Counted from the first letter of the stretch, positions 42,199 to 51,964 are shown. The stretch: 64,000 bases of DNA from Bacillota bacterium (GCA_023391635.1 JAEWAQ010000013.1:62001-126000); one strand, 5' to 3'. The notes: generated by a model from the sequence alone, not told the origin. Program-made: numbers and translations.

Positions 42199-43647
42199 TT
42201 ACTTGATCAGTCCAAGCTTTCGGAGGTCGCCATAAGTTATCGTGTCGCTGTCCTTGTATCTGGGCTGCGGGGCAGTTGCGTCCTCGATCCACGCTAGCAC
42301 CGCATGATGCACGGTACGCTCATTGGCGCTGGTGTTAATCGCCTGGTTGATTCCGCCGGGGTTGTACGCGCGGTCGCCCGGCGAATAAGTGCCGCCCGTT
42401 TTGCTGTACAAGATCGAGCTGCCGCCACCATCGCCCTCAATGGCCCATACCGCGCCTTTTGCTTGCATGAATAGCGCCATCTCATCGCACGTCAGCCCTT
42501 CGTCGTCCACTGTCCGGCCATCCGAGATCGCGAGCAGCACATTGCCTGCAGCATCGAGTCCGATAAAAGTCCGCTGACACCGCTGGCCGTCGTTCTTAAA
42601 GACGAGTTTGCTGTTCTCGATCAAGATTTTCCCCTGAACCGAGAAATCGAGCTGTTCGCGCTCCGCTTTGCTGAACTTGCCGATCCGCGCACTGCCGTCC
42701 TTAAACCCGATCTCGTACCAGTTGACCATATCGCCGTATGCACCGTTGACGTACTTGCTGCCGTCCCATACGGTGCCGACGACGATCTGCGCCGTGAAGT
42801 CGAAGAATGGAAGATTGAATCCGAAGTCGGCGCCCTCACGCTTTGCGATCGCCGTCACCTTTCCTCCTTTCTCGCTGACAAAGCCGAATCGCGTACTGCT
42901 CCTCTCGAACTTGATCAGACGTACGTCTGTGCCGGGTTTGCTGTATGCCGTCGCCCGATCTGCTGCAGATGCAATCTGGATGTACTGCAATTTGCCACCA
43001 GATACCCTGATGCGCTCCTTGTATATCGTCGGAAACTGCTTTGCCACTTCGATCTCTCCCTTCGTATTCCACCAGCCAGCGCCGCCATAGCATTCGTTCA
43101 AATCGACCGGATGCCCGGCCACCTTTACGCCATTTTGGTACTGATACAGATGGGCCTTGTCCGACTTGCGGCCGCGGCTCCAGGCGTATGTCTGCCATAT
43201 CCGGATACCAGGGATGCGCCGGGCCATCTCTTCGACGACAGCATACGATCCATAAACACCGATAACATATCCCTTGATCTCCGCAGCTGCCGCCCACAAA
43301 TAGGCTTCGATCGCATCGCAATCATTCGGTTGTGCATCCCAATCAACCGCAAAATAGATCGCCGATCCCGCTGGTTGCCCGATCAACCGAGCCTCCGCCA
43401 ACGCCTCGCGACCATCCGTCTGCCCTGCTGTAGCGCTACCCTTGGGCCTGTCCGCTGACGTTTCAAATACACTAACAACTTGCATCCCGGCCGCTGTGAT
43501 GTCCTCCGCTTCGCGCCGTGTCAGGCGCTTCCAGCCGTACCGCTCCGGCACAAGGTACCGGGCAGCGAATCGGTACCCTTCCGCGTACAGCGCGGCGGCC
43601 GTTCCGGCTGTCAGCGGCTGAGCGCAGTCAATCCCCTTGACTGTCAC
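42199..43647 (-). CDS. Phage endolysin: DUF1906 glycoside-hydrolase-like plus phosphodiester glycosidase domain
   Basis: 482 residues. Residues 1-200 match the DUF1906 (Rv2525c/GH25-like) TIM barrel: KGIDCAQPLTAGTAAALYAE, IYFAVDWDAQPNDCDAIEAY, VIGVYGSYAVVEEM, IWQTYAWS. Residues 215-465 match the NAGPA-type phosphodiester glycosidase fold: RTFIGLDAAGNVLLAISDGR, then MALFMQAKGAVWAIEGDGGG (metal-site Glu/Asp). A late-gene position beside the holin argues for host-wall lysis. The union of these two domains is unusual for an endolysin. Confidence 0.85.
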   Translation of the reverse strand: MTVKGIDCAQPLTAGTAAALYAEGYRFAARYLVPERYGWKRLTRREAEDITAAGMQVVSVFETSADRPKGSATAGQTDGREALAEARLIGQPAGSAIYFAVDWDAQPNDCDAIEAYLWAAAAEIKGYVIGVYGSYAVVEEMARRIPGIRIWQTYAWSRGRKSDKAHLYQYQNGVKVAGHPVDLNECYGGAGWWNTKGEIEVAKQFPTIYKERIRVSGGKLQYIQIASAADRATAYSKPGTDVRLIKFERSSTRFGFVSEKGGKVTAIAKREGADFGFNLPFFDFTAQIVVGTVWDGSKYVNGAYGDMVNWYEIGFKDGSARIGKFSKAEREQLDFSVQGKILIENSKLVFKNDGQRCQRTFIGLDAAGNVLLAISDGRTVDDEGLTCDEMALFMQAKGAVWAIEGDGGGSSILYSKTGGTYSPGDRAYNPGGINQAINTSANERTVHHAVLAWIEDATAPQPRYKDSDTITYGDLRKLGLIK

Positions 43648-43846
43648 GGGGAGCCTCCGGCAGTCCGGCCAGACTGGTCAGGTAGCTGAGCACCCCGGCC
43701 AAGAGTGCAGAACTGCCGACAAATACCCAATTGACCTCGTAAAACGCCGCAGTTGTGCCAATAAGCGTAACTGCTATCTGAGCCGCCGTCTTAACTGCTC
43801 GAATGGTTGCTGCCTTAAACCATTTGTTGATTTTCAATTTGATCAC
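43628..43846 (-). CDS. Holin, r1t-like
   Basis: 72 residues with two membrane helices (TAAQIAVTLIGTTAAFYEVN; WVFVGSSALLAGVLSYLTSL), a basic N-terminus and an acidic tail, the pattern of phage r1t-type holins. Overlaps the start of the endolysin gene by 20 bases and the end of the XhlA-like gene. Confidence 0.85.
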   Translation of the reverse strand: MIKLKINKWFKAATIRAVKTAAQIAVTLIGTTAAFYEVNWVFVGSSALLAGVLSYLTSLAGLPEAPRDSQGD

Positions 43847-44169
43847 CCTTTCAATAGATTCCAGAGTAGCCCGATACCCGTCAAAAACAACGCCACTGCG
43901 CTGATTGTCGTCCCAATCAACCAGCGCTGGCCAACCCTTACGCCTTCTTGGTCCTTCTTCAGGTCATCGATTCGGTGATGAGCCGACTTGGCCGACTGCA
44001 TGGCTTCCCGGGCAATGTCGTCAGACTTGTCCAACTTATCGACGAGGCGGTCCACGCTATGAGCCATCTTCCCGATAGCTTCGGCTTGTGCCTTTTGTGT
44101 CGATTCCATGCCGCTGACTTTCACAGCGATTTCATTCAATTTATCCATCTCAACGGACAACCGCCCCAC
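43843..44169 (-). CDS. XhlA-like lysis-associated membrane protein
   Basis: 108 residues, start GTG 44167-44169. A long coiled coil (MDKLNEIAVKVSGMESTQKA to AHHRIDDLKKD) is followed by one C-terminal membrane helix (LIGTTISAVALFLTGIGLLW). This layout is that of haemolysin XhlA and PBSX-type phage proteins that support the holin. Overlaps the holin gene. Confidence 0.75.
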   Translation of the reverse strand: MGRLSVEMDKLNEIAVKVSGMESTQKAQAEAIGKMAHSVDRLVDKLDKSDDIAREAMQSAKSAHHRIDDLKKDQEGVRVGQRWLIGTTISAVALFLTGIGLLWNLLKG

Positions 44170-44188
44170 CGCCTTATCGCCTAAAAAG

Positions 44189-44216
44189 TAAAGGCCCCGC
44201 GCTTATGCGGAGCCTT
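44189..44216 (-). terminator. Hairpin between tail and lysis genes
   Basis: AAAGGCTCCGC and GCGGGGCCTTT form an 11-pair stem (one G-U), followed by ACTTTTTAGG. It may reduce read-through into the lysis genes. Confidence 0.75.
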
Positions 44217-44390
44217 TCATACTGTGATATCAGGACGTTCGCTGATGACGAACGATTTGACTAGGACAGTGTCCTCTGGCGTAAGCTTCGGATAGTTGTT
44301 GGCGATGATCTGGTTGACCGTACCTTCGCCGCGATCAAAAAGGATGATGACCGCTCTACCTACAATCTTGACTGATGCCGGTGTAATCAT
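44217..44390 (-). CDS. 57-residue phage protein
   Basis: MITPASVKIVGRAVIILFDR at the start, with an AAAGGGGGTGA site. No family is recognised; it lies where small fibre-associated proteins are found. Ends just before the hairpin. Confidence 0.65.
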   Translation of the reverse strand: MITPASVKIVGRAVIILFDRGEGTVNQIIANNYPKLTPEDTVLVKSFVISERPDITV

Positions 44391-44408
44391 TTGTGTTCAC
44401 CCCCTTTC

Positions 44409-44624
44409 CTACCCAAATAAGAACTCAGCAAGGAATACATACATGTCATCCATCTCAGTTCTCGTAGTCGAGAGCTCTGCTTTGGTAATCGACAACTCTA
44501 TCTCTAGCTGGGATAATCTATCTGGAGGTAATTCTGGACCTGGCTCTGGTGGAGAATATTCCCATTCGGTTCCATCTTCCTCTATACAATATACCTTTCC
44601 ATCGCGTTCTTCTAATCTTGCCAA
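44409..44624 (-). CDS. 71-residue phage protein
   Basis: MARLEERDGKVYCIEEDGTE, then a Pro-rich hinge (YSPPEPGPELPPDR) and a coiled-coil end. Resembles the XkdX/hypothetical proteins encoded after tail fibres. AGGAGG upstream. Confidence 0.65.
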   Translation of the reverse strand: MARLEERDGKVYCIEEDGTEWEYSPPEPGPELPPDRLSQLEIELSITKAELSTTRTEMDDMYVFLAEFLFG

Positions 44625-44636
44625 GTCTAACGCCTC

Positions 44637-46121
44637 CTAACCGATAAACTTCTGAACATATCCTACTCCTCCAGAACCACCTACATATCCAACTCCAGAA
44701 GTTCCAACTGTCGGTGATCCACCTGATCCGGCATTTGCACTCATAGCTATCGTGGTGGCGATAGCATGAGCTGAGGCAAATATTAATCCTCCTCCACCTC
44801 CACCACCACCAGCATTACCCTGTGCTCCCACAATAGGTCCACCATTACTGCCATTAATTCCATCTGCTCGAATTGCCCCATTTCCGACTATTGTTTCGGC
44901 AATGATAATTATCAAACCACCTCCAGCTCCACCTACACCTCCAATAGCTCCAGTACCTGGACCAGACATCCCGCTACCTCCACCAGCTCCATAGGCATCT
45001 CTGAATGATTCGAATGTATTATTCATACTTACTATGTTTATATTAGTTCCACCTCCACTGACACCCTGTGATGACTGTCCACCTCCAGATCCACCTCCAA
45101 TTCCTCCTTGCGGATCTGTAGACAGTCCTCCTCCATTACCACCTTTTCCTCCCGTAGTTCCTCCACCGGTCGAATACCCACCTCCACCTCCACCAGCTCC
45201 GAGACCACCTTTGCCTGCAGAACCTGGTTTCCCACCCACAACTGATCCTTCACTAGCTTGTTGTGGACCTCCTGCTCCACCTTTTCCACTGGCGCTAAGT
45301 GTTCCATTAATGGTCGCTACGCCTTTCACGAGTATGACGGCAAAATTTCCTACAGGAGTTACTGTAACACCAGAATTTATATTGAATGTCGTGAATCTGT
45401 GTATCCCGGATGGTATAGTTTGTGTGCTAGAAGCATTGTATGCACCATCTGTACCATCATTTAATATACTAAGCCTGGCTAGCCATTCAGGAAAAGTAAC
45501 CCCTCCCACTGGAACCCACACTCCCCCATCCAAGACTTCAAGCCTTCCTATATTCCATCGCATCTGACCCTTATCCCAAAGCTCATACCAAGTAGGTATT
45601 TGGTTATCAGCATTTGCAAGCGGTACTGTACCAGCTAGAAACTTTCCGTTATTGTTGGATTTTAAGACAACACCAGGAAGACCACGAGTCCTGTACGTGT
45701 TAGCGGTTGTCCCTGCTTCTGCATTAAGGGCGATAAAAGGACTACCGCTGTTTGATTCTGAACCTAATACGGATTGATACCCAGCGGGATTAGAATGCCC
45801 CCATTCGATTGCATTTCCACTTTTCCGTATCCCTATCAAAGCATCGGTTTGTCCATTCTTCAAACCGGCCTTTGGGAGGGCGGCATCGGCTGTTGACTTT
45901 GCCGCGCCTGCTAAAGCATAAGCATTATCAGCGATAAGGTGGGCGTCATCGATCCCCTGTTCGATCTTGTTCATGTTGGCCGCGTTAACAGGAGTGCCGC
46001 CCTCAGTCACAATCCCGGGATCAGGTGTAAGTGTGACGCCGGTGCCCGTCTCCCCTGTCTTGGTGAATCGTCTTGCGAACTGCACAATCCTATCTTTCCA
46101 GACTGTTGGCGTGTAGGCCAT
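44637..46121 (-). CDS. Tail fibre or baseplate appendage with glycine-rich C-terminus
   Basis: 494 residues from ATG 46119-46121, overlapping the previous stop (TAATG). The start MAYTPTVWKDRIVQFARRFT and NAANMNKIEQGIDDAHLIAD are common at the N-termini of Paenibacillus and Bacillus phage fibres. About 290-475 is dominated by Gly/Ser/Thr runs such as AGKGGLGAGGGGGGYSTGGG, with collagen-like or polyglycine-II helices expected. It presumably contacts the host surface. Confidence 0.8.
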   Translation of the reverse strand: MAYTPTVWKDRIVQFARRFTKTGETGTGVTLTPDPGIVTEGGTPVNAANMNKIEQGIDDAHLIADNAYALAGAAKSTADAALPKAGLKNGQTDALIGIRKSGNAIEWGHSNPAGYQSVLGSESNSGSPFIALNAEAGTTANTYRTRGLPGVVLKSNNNGKFLAGTVPLANADNQIPTWYELWDKGQMRWNIGRLEVLDGGVWVPVGGVTFPEWLARLSILNDGTDGAYNASSTQTIPSGIHRFTTFNINSGVTVTPVGNFAVILVKGVATINGTLSASGKGGAGGPQQASEGSVVGGKPGSAGKGGLGAGGGGGGYSTGGGTTGGKGGNGGGLSTDPQGGIGGGSGGGQSSQGVSGGGTNINIVSMNNTFESFRDAYGAGGGSGMSGPGTGAIGGVGGAGGGLIIIIAETIVGNGAIRADGINGSNGGPIVGAQGNAGGGGGGGGLIFASAHAIATTIAMSANAGSGGSPTVGTSGVGYVGGSGGVGYVQKFIG

Positions 46122-46558
46122 TACAGAAGACCCTCCTCTCCAGCATAGAACGTGCCACAATATCTAAAACTCTGATATACCTCGTAGGCCATTTGAAACA
46201 GCAATCGAATATCTTTCTCCAAACGGTTCGCATCTGTGTTATCAAAGCCTTTTCGCAATACCCAAGTCTTGGCGGGCAGATATCCCGGCGGCGTTGCAAA
46301 GTTCAACCGGATCGTCTCCAGATTGCCTTCGATTCGGTTGATGCCTGCGAGAAAGTCAATATATGCTTGTGTGCGGTTCGTGACCGTTGATAACACTGCA
46401 ATTTCATACTGTAAGCTTAACAAGTAAGCCTGCAATGTCGCGGTATTGGCTTCGATCCGGTTGAAATCATCGAATTCGATGCTTTCCGTACCCGACCAAT
46501 TCTCTTTAACCGTAATCGTATAATCGATGCCGTTATGCGAGTGTGTGTACGTATCCAT
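46121..46558 (-). CDS. Tail-associated phage protein, 145 residues
   Basis: MDTYTHSHNGIDYTITVKEN opens a helical protein (NRIEANTATLQAYLLSLQYE). Overlaps both neighbours by a few bases (TGATG, TAATG). No family is named with confidence; it is probably a small baseplate or fibre-attachment protein. Confidence 0.7.
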   Translation of the reverse strand: MDTYTHSHNGIDYTITVKENWSGTESIEFDDFNRIEANTATLQAYLLSLQYEIAVLSTVTNRTQAYIDFLAGINRIEGNLETIRLNFATPPGYLPAKTWVLRKGFDNTDANRLEKDIRLLFQMAYEVYQSFRYCGTFYAGEEGLL

Positions 46559-48132
46559 CAGTTCACAGCCCCTCGCGCTTCAGTCTTCGCCCGCAGGTAG
46601 CCGGCGTAAGTCAGATCGTTTTTCACAACCATCGCATCCATGTCGCCGCCGTATGTGTTCTCAATGGAAATCACATCCGAAAGTTCATGTGCTGGATTCC
46701 CGCGCCAGTTAACGGTGTACTTCGCCCTGTACACCTGTTGAGCAAGCAGCCAGTTAGCTACCGCAGTAGCGCGCGCGGAAGTATTGATCAGTGTGTTGTC
46801 TTCCAGCTTGATCGTATCGCCTATGTCCACTCCTGCAGCAGTCGCTGATGCCACAGCGGACGTGTCGAGATCCGTCCAATATGTCACGTCTACCTGTCGC
46901 ACGATGCGATCCAGTTCGATCTGCGGCTCGTTGTAGATGTTATCAAAATCAACGTTGTCAGCAGGAACTCCAACAGATATCTGCTTAATCGTGATGACGT
47001 TTTCCCGTGTAACATAGACATTGGCGCACCCAGCCAAGGCGATCATCTGCAGAACCGTCTTGCAATCGATTTTCTTAGCTATGCTGTTTGTACTGATTAA
47101 CGATAAAGCAGGATCGATCGAATAATTGTTGATACCACATGTGGAAAATACGGCGGTAGCTAGTTGATGAAGAGTCCGACTAATCGGAGTAAGCTGCTCA
47201 TAGCTGTAGTTGGTCGTCAGGTCCAGGTTCGTACGAGCCGTGAAACTTGCTGTCAAACTTCCCTCGTCGCTTTTCCACTCCCAGAGCAGATACCGTCCAA
47301 GCGGAACGTATTCGAAAAATCCACCGCCGATATCCGCGCCCATCTCTGCAATGACTTGTTGTCGCTGTTGGAGATACTTGTAGAATCCGACCGGGTTCAG
47401 GATGTTAAATATCCGATCGCTGTTATCGACTACGAACTTAAACTCAGGCGAGGGCAACTGACCAGACATAATATCCATATCCTCGATCAGTCCCATCGAA
47501 ATCAGGCTGTTATCGGTATAAACCACAACCAGCCCGAAATCAACTTCCAATACACGCGCCCTCCGATTCCCTCCGCTCCACTTGTGAATTGTAATAAGCA
47601 AGCGCTTGTAGTTCAGCAGCTGACCAAGCAGGACGCAAACGGTGTCGTTATTCCCTGTGACGCTGACGGTATCGACTATGTTGTAAGTTCCGTCATAGGC
47701 GACCACAGTGAAATCGGTTGCGCATTCGTTGTTAATCTGGTCGAAGGTGACCGTCAGTCCAGCACTGGAGTGCGTGCCTCCAAAATCGATCTGAATCGTT
47801 GGTTCAGTCGCAAACACACCGTCGGATCCGCATATATTCGCCGATACGAACCCGCGCTCCCCGTTATTTGCAGGCGTTGCGCCATCTGCAAAACTGAAGC
47901 TGCCGTCAAGTTTGAACCTGCCGGGCTCCAAGGTCGCTAACTTCGCGGTCGCGTTGCGGTTCTTGTCAGAAATCTGGTTTTTGTTACTTATTGCTGGCGC
48001 TTCTGCCGAAACGGTTATCAAATTAATATCATCATATGCGGTCACATCTGCAATATCGAATGTGACCTTTCCACTAATGCGACGAGCTGGCGCATATACT
48101 GCCGCCTGATACTCTGGACTTGTCGGGTACAT
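46558..48132 (-). CDS. Baseplate/tail hub protein
   Basis: 524 residues. Starts MYPTSPEYQAAVYAPARRIS, a form shared by siphophage tail proteins after the distal tail gene. About 60-210 contains a beta-sandwich (discoidin-like) insertion; about 210-430 has strands of a hub domain (DMDIMSGQLPSPEFKFVVDN, FFEYVPLGRYLLWEWKSDEG). No peptidase motif is seen. Confidence 0.7.
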   Translation of the reverse strand: MYPTSPEYQAAVYAPARRISGKVTFDIADVTAYDDINLITVSAEAPAISNKNQISDKNRNATAKLATLEPGRFKLDGSFSFADGATPANNGERGFVSANICGSDGVFATEPTIQIDFGGTHSSAGLTVTFDQINNECATDFTVVAYDGTYNIVDTVSVTGNNDTVCVLLGQLLNYKRLLITIHKWSGGNRRARVLEVDFGLVVVYTDNSLISMGLIEDMDIMSGQLPSPEFKFVVDNSDRIFNILNPVGFYKYLQQRQQVIAEMGADIGGGFFEYVPLGRYLLWEWKSDEGSLTASFTARTNLDLTTNYSYEQLTPISRTLHQLATAVFSTCGINNYSIDPALSLISTNSIAKKIDCKTVLQMIALAGCANVYVTRENVITIKQISVGVPADNVDFDNIYNEPQIELDRIVRQVDVTYWTDLDTSAVASATAAGVDIGDTIKLEDNTLINTSARATAVANWLLAQQVYRAKYTVNWRGNPAHELSDVISIENTYGGDMDAMVVKNDLTYAGYLRAKTEARGAVN

Positions 48133-48143
48133 GCGCCGGCCTC

Positions 48144-48491
48144 CTATCGTTCGACTACGTTAAATTTAATATCTTTCCAGCGAATCTCTCCGTCGATGTA
48201 ATCAAGCGCACCGATCGAACGATCACCGGCATAGAAGGTGCGAGTTTCACGCACCCCGGACTGCGGATCTTCATATTCGACTTGGAAAACCGTGCCGCTG
48301 ACAACGTTCAGGACCTTACTCGTGTCGTCTTTGCTGAGATACCTCCATGACAATTCAATCTTCCGCACACCGGTTCGAATTCGCTCTATAATCATTGTCC
48401 CGTTTGCATTACGCTCGGCTTTGTTGATGTCCTGGATCCCCACCGCGTAGCTTGAAGGAGTGGGGATATCAATGCCGGTTATTTTCAGCAC
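48144..48491 (-). CDS. DUF6711-like distal tail protein
   Basis: 115 residues, GTG start with AAAGGAG site. MLKITGIDIPTPSSYAVGIQ and YEDPQSGVRETRTFYAGDRS resemble the small beta proteins encoded between tape measure and baseplate in Firmicute siphophages. Confidence 0.65.
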   Translation of the reverse strand: MLKITGIDIPTPSSYAVGIQDINKAERNANGTMIIERIRTGVRKIELSWRYLSKDDTSKVLNVVSGTVFQVEYEDPQSGVRETRTFYAGDRSIGALDYIDGEIRWKDIKFNVVER

Positions 48492-48506
48492 TTGTCGCCC
48501 ACTCCT

Positions 48507-51137
48507 TTAAATTGGTTGCGTGATCATTCTACCGCCGCGACGGCCCTGTTCCCGTTCAAAAAAAGGCAAGAACACTCGCGCGAACGTGGAGCCGTCCACG
48601 TTAAATACAATCTCGCGGCCGTCGCTGCCGCTGCCGCTTCCGCCAGAACCTTGACCCATTGTCATAGCAGCGAGAACGGCGGATCCGATAGCGCTGGCGA
48701 TAGTATTGACAAAGCCTGTGTTCTCAAGCGGGACGACCGCCTCTTTCCCGGCTTCGCCGACCATGGCTAGCGTCGGAGAGTCGACAATGCCGCCCCGGGC
48801 GAGTTTTGGAATTTTCGGGATACTGATGCCGAACGACTTTCCGCCGAAGCCAGGGACCCAATCCGGTATTTCGATATGAATGCTATTCAGTCCTGCGATC
48901 ATCGAATTGAGTCCGTCGATGATCAGATTTAGCGGAAATTTGATAATGCCCCACAGCGTATCAAAGATACCCCGGAAAATATCCCGTACACCTTCCCATG
49001 CCTTTTTCCAGTTTCCTGTGAATACGCCGACAATGAAGTCAATGACGCCGCCTAGTATCTTGAATAAGCCGCTCAATATATCAGAGATCATAGCGACTGC
49101 ACTGCCGACAACGTTCACTACAAGATTAAAGACTCGCGTGAACGTCGGGCCCAGAACTTCAATGAGCCATTTCACAAGTGGACTGATCACTTTGTTATAG
49201 ATCTCAAGCGCACCGTTCACGAGCTTCAGGATGAACTCCGCGACCTGCTGAACAAGACCTTTCAGATGCTTCTCCCATAACCAAGTGAGCATCTCTAAGA
49301 ACGGTTCAATAATTGGCTTCAATATCTTGTCCCATAACAACTGAAAAGTGCTACGAATGTTCTCGAACAGTTCAGATAGGTTTTAAAGCAAGGTCTTGCC
49401 GTACTTGTCCCACAGGTTCGTAACGATCTGCAAAGTGTCCAGAACGATCAGTTTGATCAAATCAAATACCGGGCGAATCACCGACTTATAAATGTCATTC
49501 ATCATGTTGGCGCCCCAGGTAAACGACTTGACTGTTTCACCCATCGCCCAGACAAACACATCCGTCAGTATAGGCACGATCGTTTCTGTGAGTGCTTTGC
49601 CGATTGGCAGGACAAAGTCATTATAGAAGTAATCGACAAACGGCTTGATTGTTCCGTCCAGTAGCGATTGCACCGCGCCTGCCATTGCGGGAAAGTATTC
49701 GAGATATGCGTCCTTTACTTTCTTCAAGGACGGCAACCATGTACTATCCCAAAGCCCCGATACTGTTCCTGTGACGTTCTGGAACGTCTTCGCAAACTCT
49801 TCAACAGTCCAGATTGCAACATCTCTGAACACAGGAGCAAATGAATCTGTGAATGAAGATATGATACTCGGCACAAAATCACCGATCACATAGTCCGCAA
49901 CCGGCTTCAAAAATTCATCCTTCAATTGAACCGCAGTTCGTCCGATCTCTTGAAATACCGGAAGTTCGCCGAGGCTTTTCAGATCCTCCCAGATGCCTCG
50001 AAACAAACCTTTAACCCTGCTTACCGCTGCTTCCACATCAGGAGATACCGTGGCCCCTTCGCCGATCGCTCCATTCGTTGAGAGCGGGTCGAATCCTCCT
50101 TCATCTGACCCGATGCTGATTTCATCAGCATTACCGGCAGCTGATTGTGCAAGCTGGTTGATCTCATCGAAACCGGCAAGCGCACCCTTAGCTTCTTTAC
50201 CGGCTTTCTTGACTGCATCCGCTACGCCCGTTTGCGCTACAGTCGCCTGCTTTGCGGATTGCGCCGCCTTTTTATTGCTTCCGAACAACGCCTGAGAGAA
50301 CTGAGCAGCAAGCGCTGTAACTCTCGATAAATGAGCCGCAAGTGTCTGCAAAATAGGAATGACCGTGCTCATGATCGGCATAAGAGCCTGCCCGATGTTC
50401 ACCCGAACATCCTGCATCGTCTTCGACAATGCCGCCATCTTGCCTGCATAGGTATCCGCGTACTTCGCAGCGTCCCCGACCTGAAATCGGGTTTCGGCCA
50501 TGATGCCGTTTACTTCAGCCTGGATCTTCTCCTGTTGGGTGAGCTGCTGGGCGTTCTTCCCGATCGACCTCGCATATTCGTCCCACATCTTCGCGACGTT
50601 CTTCGTTACACCAGCGTTATCGACCAAGACGGAATTCTCGTTCTTCAGGCCTTCTGTCGCGGATGCAACGGCTGCTCCAAGCGTGTAGGACGACTGACGT
50701 CCGAATGAAGCGGCGTCCTTCAGTCGCTCCATCACATTCTGGATCTGCTCGTCGTTGTATCCACGAGCTGCGAGATTCTTATAAGCGGAAACGGCATCCT
50801 GGAGCGGCACAAGCCCATCATTGATGTACGATTGGATAAATTGATTCGCTTGATCAAAACTGCGACCCTGACCTTCAAGGATACTGCGCAATCCAAGCAT
50901 AGCGCCTTCCAATTGGCTCGCAGCCGTAATGGAAGCTTTGCCGAACTGCACAATCTTGGTCACAGCGAATGCCCCGGCTACAAGCACACCGAGCTTCTTC
51001 ATGGTGTTACTAATCCCGCTTGTTGCCTTCTGGACCTCCTTATGCGCACCATTCAACTCCGACTTGACGGTTTTAAGCTCCCTACGGAGGTCCTTCGTTT
51101 CTGCTGTGATCAGGACTTGCAGCTCTTCCAGTGTCAT
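48507..51137 (-). pseudogene. Tape measure protein gene with an in-frame TAA
   Basis: The N-terminal part (ATG 51135-51137 behind AGGTGA) runs 584 codons to a TAA at 49383-49385. Reading continues in the same frame after the TAA (NLSELFENIRSTF, QLLWDKILKPIIEPFLEMLT) for 291 codons to 48507. Together 876 codons: coiled coil (1-120), tape-measure core (TMQDVRVNIGQALMPIMSTV), hydrophobic repeats, and a C-terminal MVGEAGKEAVVPLE motif seen in tape-measure proteins. A single base change turned a sense codon into TAA. The phage would make a short tail, or none, unless the stop is suppressed or is a sequencing error. Confidence 0.8.
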
Positions 51138-51585
51138 TGCCACCCGTTTCACCTCGCTTTCGACGCTCAGAAGCATATTGTTCAATCCGGGCTTTCATCA
51201 TTTGCCAGTTCTGCTGACGCGGGCGTTCCAATTCCGGGAACAAACCAGGGAAAACTTCGTGCAGTAAAGGGACGTTTGCCTTCGTGCCGAATAATCTTCC
51301 GACCAAGATCGCGATCAGATCGCTTTGCCGATACGCGATCACCGCCTGATACTTCAACTTCTCCTGTTCAGTTTCAATCGCGGCTCGCAGCCGGGCTTGA
51401 TTCCCTTGGATCGCGGTCAGAATCTCCCGATAGGTCATGTCCCAATAAAAAACTGCATCCACGCCGTTCTCCACAGCGATTGGATACAGTTTGTCGTAAA
51501 ACTCTGTCAAGCTGTTTGCGGTTAGTTCGTTTCGCCCGGTGTTCGCTTCTTCCTTCCGGCTCCCTCCGGAGCCCCCCTGAAAAAA
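51082..51585 (-). CDS. Tail assembly chaperone T part, made as gpGT by -1 frameshift
   Basis: The -1 frame relative to gpG is open from the slippery site through to 51082. It adds QGGSGGSRKEEANTGRNELT before the sequence NSLTEFYDKLYPIAVENGVD. It ends with a basic, Gly/Asp tail. A TTG at 51510 could start a shorter 142-residue form, but no good ribosome site lies there, and the uninterrupted upstream frame argues for a gpG-T fusion like lambda gpGT. The C-terminus overlaps the tape-measure gene. Confidence 0.8.
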   Translation of the reverse strand, partial: FFQGGSGGSRKEEANTGRNELTANSLTEFYDKLYPIAVENGVDAVFYWDMTYREILTAIQGNQARLRAAIETEQEKLKYQAVIAYRQSDLIAILVGRLFGTKANVPLLHEVFPGLFPELERPRQQNWQMMKARIEQYASERRKRGETGGNDTGRAASPDHSRNEGPP

Positions 51586-51887
51586 CCGCTCACCTTCAGC
51601 ACTTCGACGATTTCTTTGACCATGCCCGCATAGGAACCGCCGCTCTCCAGGTATTCGTCAAAGATACCGTAAGCGTCGTCAAGCGTGATGCCATGTTCGT
51701 ACACTTGCATCGATCCATGCAGGACGGCAACGATCGTATCGATGTTCGGAAGGTCCTCTATGCTACCTGTACCGAAAATCGCCAAAAGCGATCTTCCGCC
51801 AATCTTCCGCTCGACGGCAGCGGCTTCCTTTGCCGGCAGGCGGAGCTTGTAATCTTTATTACCAATAGTCAGCGTTGTGTATAGCAT
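51522..51887 (-). CDS. Tail assembly chaperone gpG
   Basis: 121 residues, MLYTTLTIGNKDYKLRLPAK. Resembles the DUF-type chaperones between tail tube and tape measure in Firmicute siphophages; helical core with KEAAAVERKIGGRSLLAIFG. The last 25 residues follow the slippery heptamer and differ from the gpGT product. Confidence 0.8.
   Translation of the reverse strand: MLYTTLTIGNKDYKLRLPAKEAAAVERKIGGRSLLAIFGTGSIEDLPNIDTIVAVLHGSMQVYEHGITLDDAYGIFDEYLESGGSYAGMVKEIVEVLKVSGFFRGAPEGAGRKKRTPGETN
51579..51585 (-). promoter_or_regulatory. Slippery heptamer for gpG/gpGT frameshift
   Basis: On the minus strand T TTT TTC in gpG phase (GGT TTT TTC AGG), the X XXY YYZ form. Two Phe tRNAs can re-pair on TTT TTT after a -1 slip. 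A GC-rich stretch (AGGGGGGCTCCGGAGGGAGC) follows and could form a stimulatory hairpin. Confidence 0.8.
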
Positions 51888-51918
51888 GAACGCATCCCCT
51901 TATTTTCGATTAGTAATA

Positions 51919-51939
51919 AGCGCCCCACTAAGGAGCGCT
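51919..51939 (-). terminator. Hairpin between tail tube and chaperone genes
   Basis: AGCGCTCC, TTAGT loop, GGGGCGCT on the minus strand, no T-run. Likely lowers expression of the chaperones relative to the tail tube. Confidence 0.6.
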
Positions 51940-51964
51940 CTCAGTTGGTCAGTAAAACCGCACT

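Noticed and set aside
48507..49340. Separate gene starting at 49340
   Set aside because: It is in the same frame as the tape measure gene, has no ribosome site, and the sequence between the TAA and 49340 is coding-like; better read as the C-terminal part of one broken gene.
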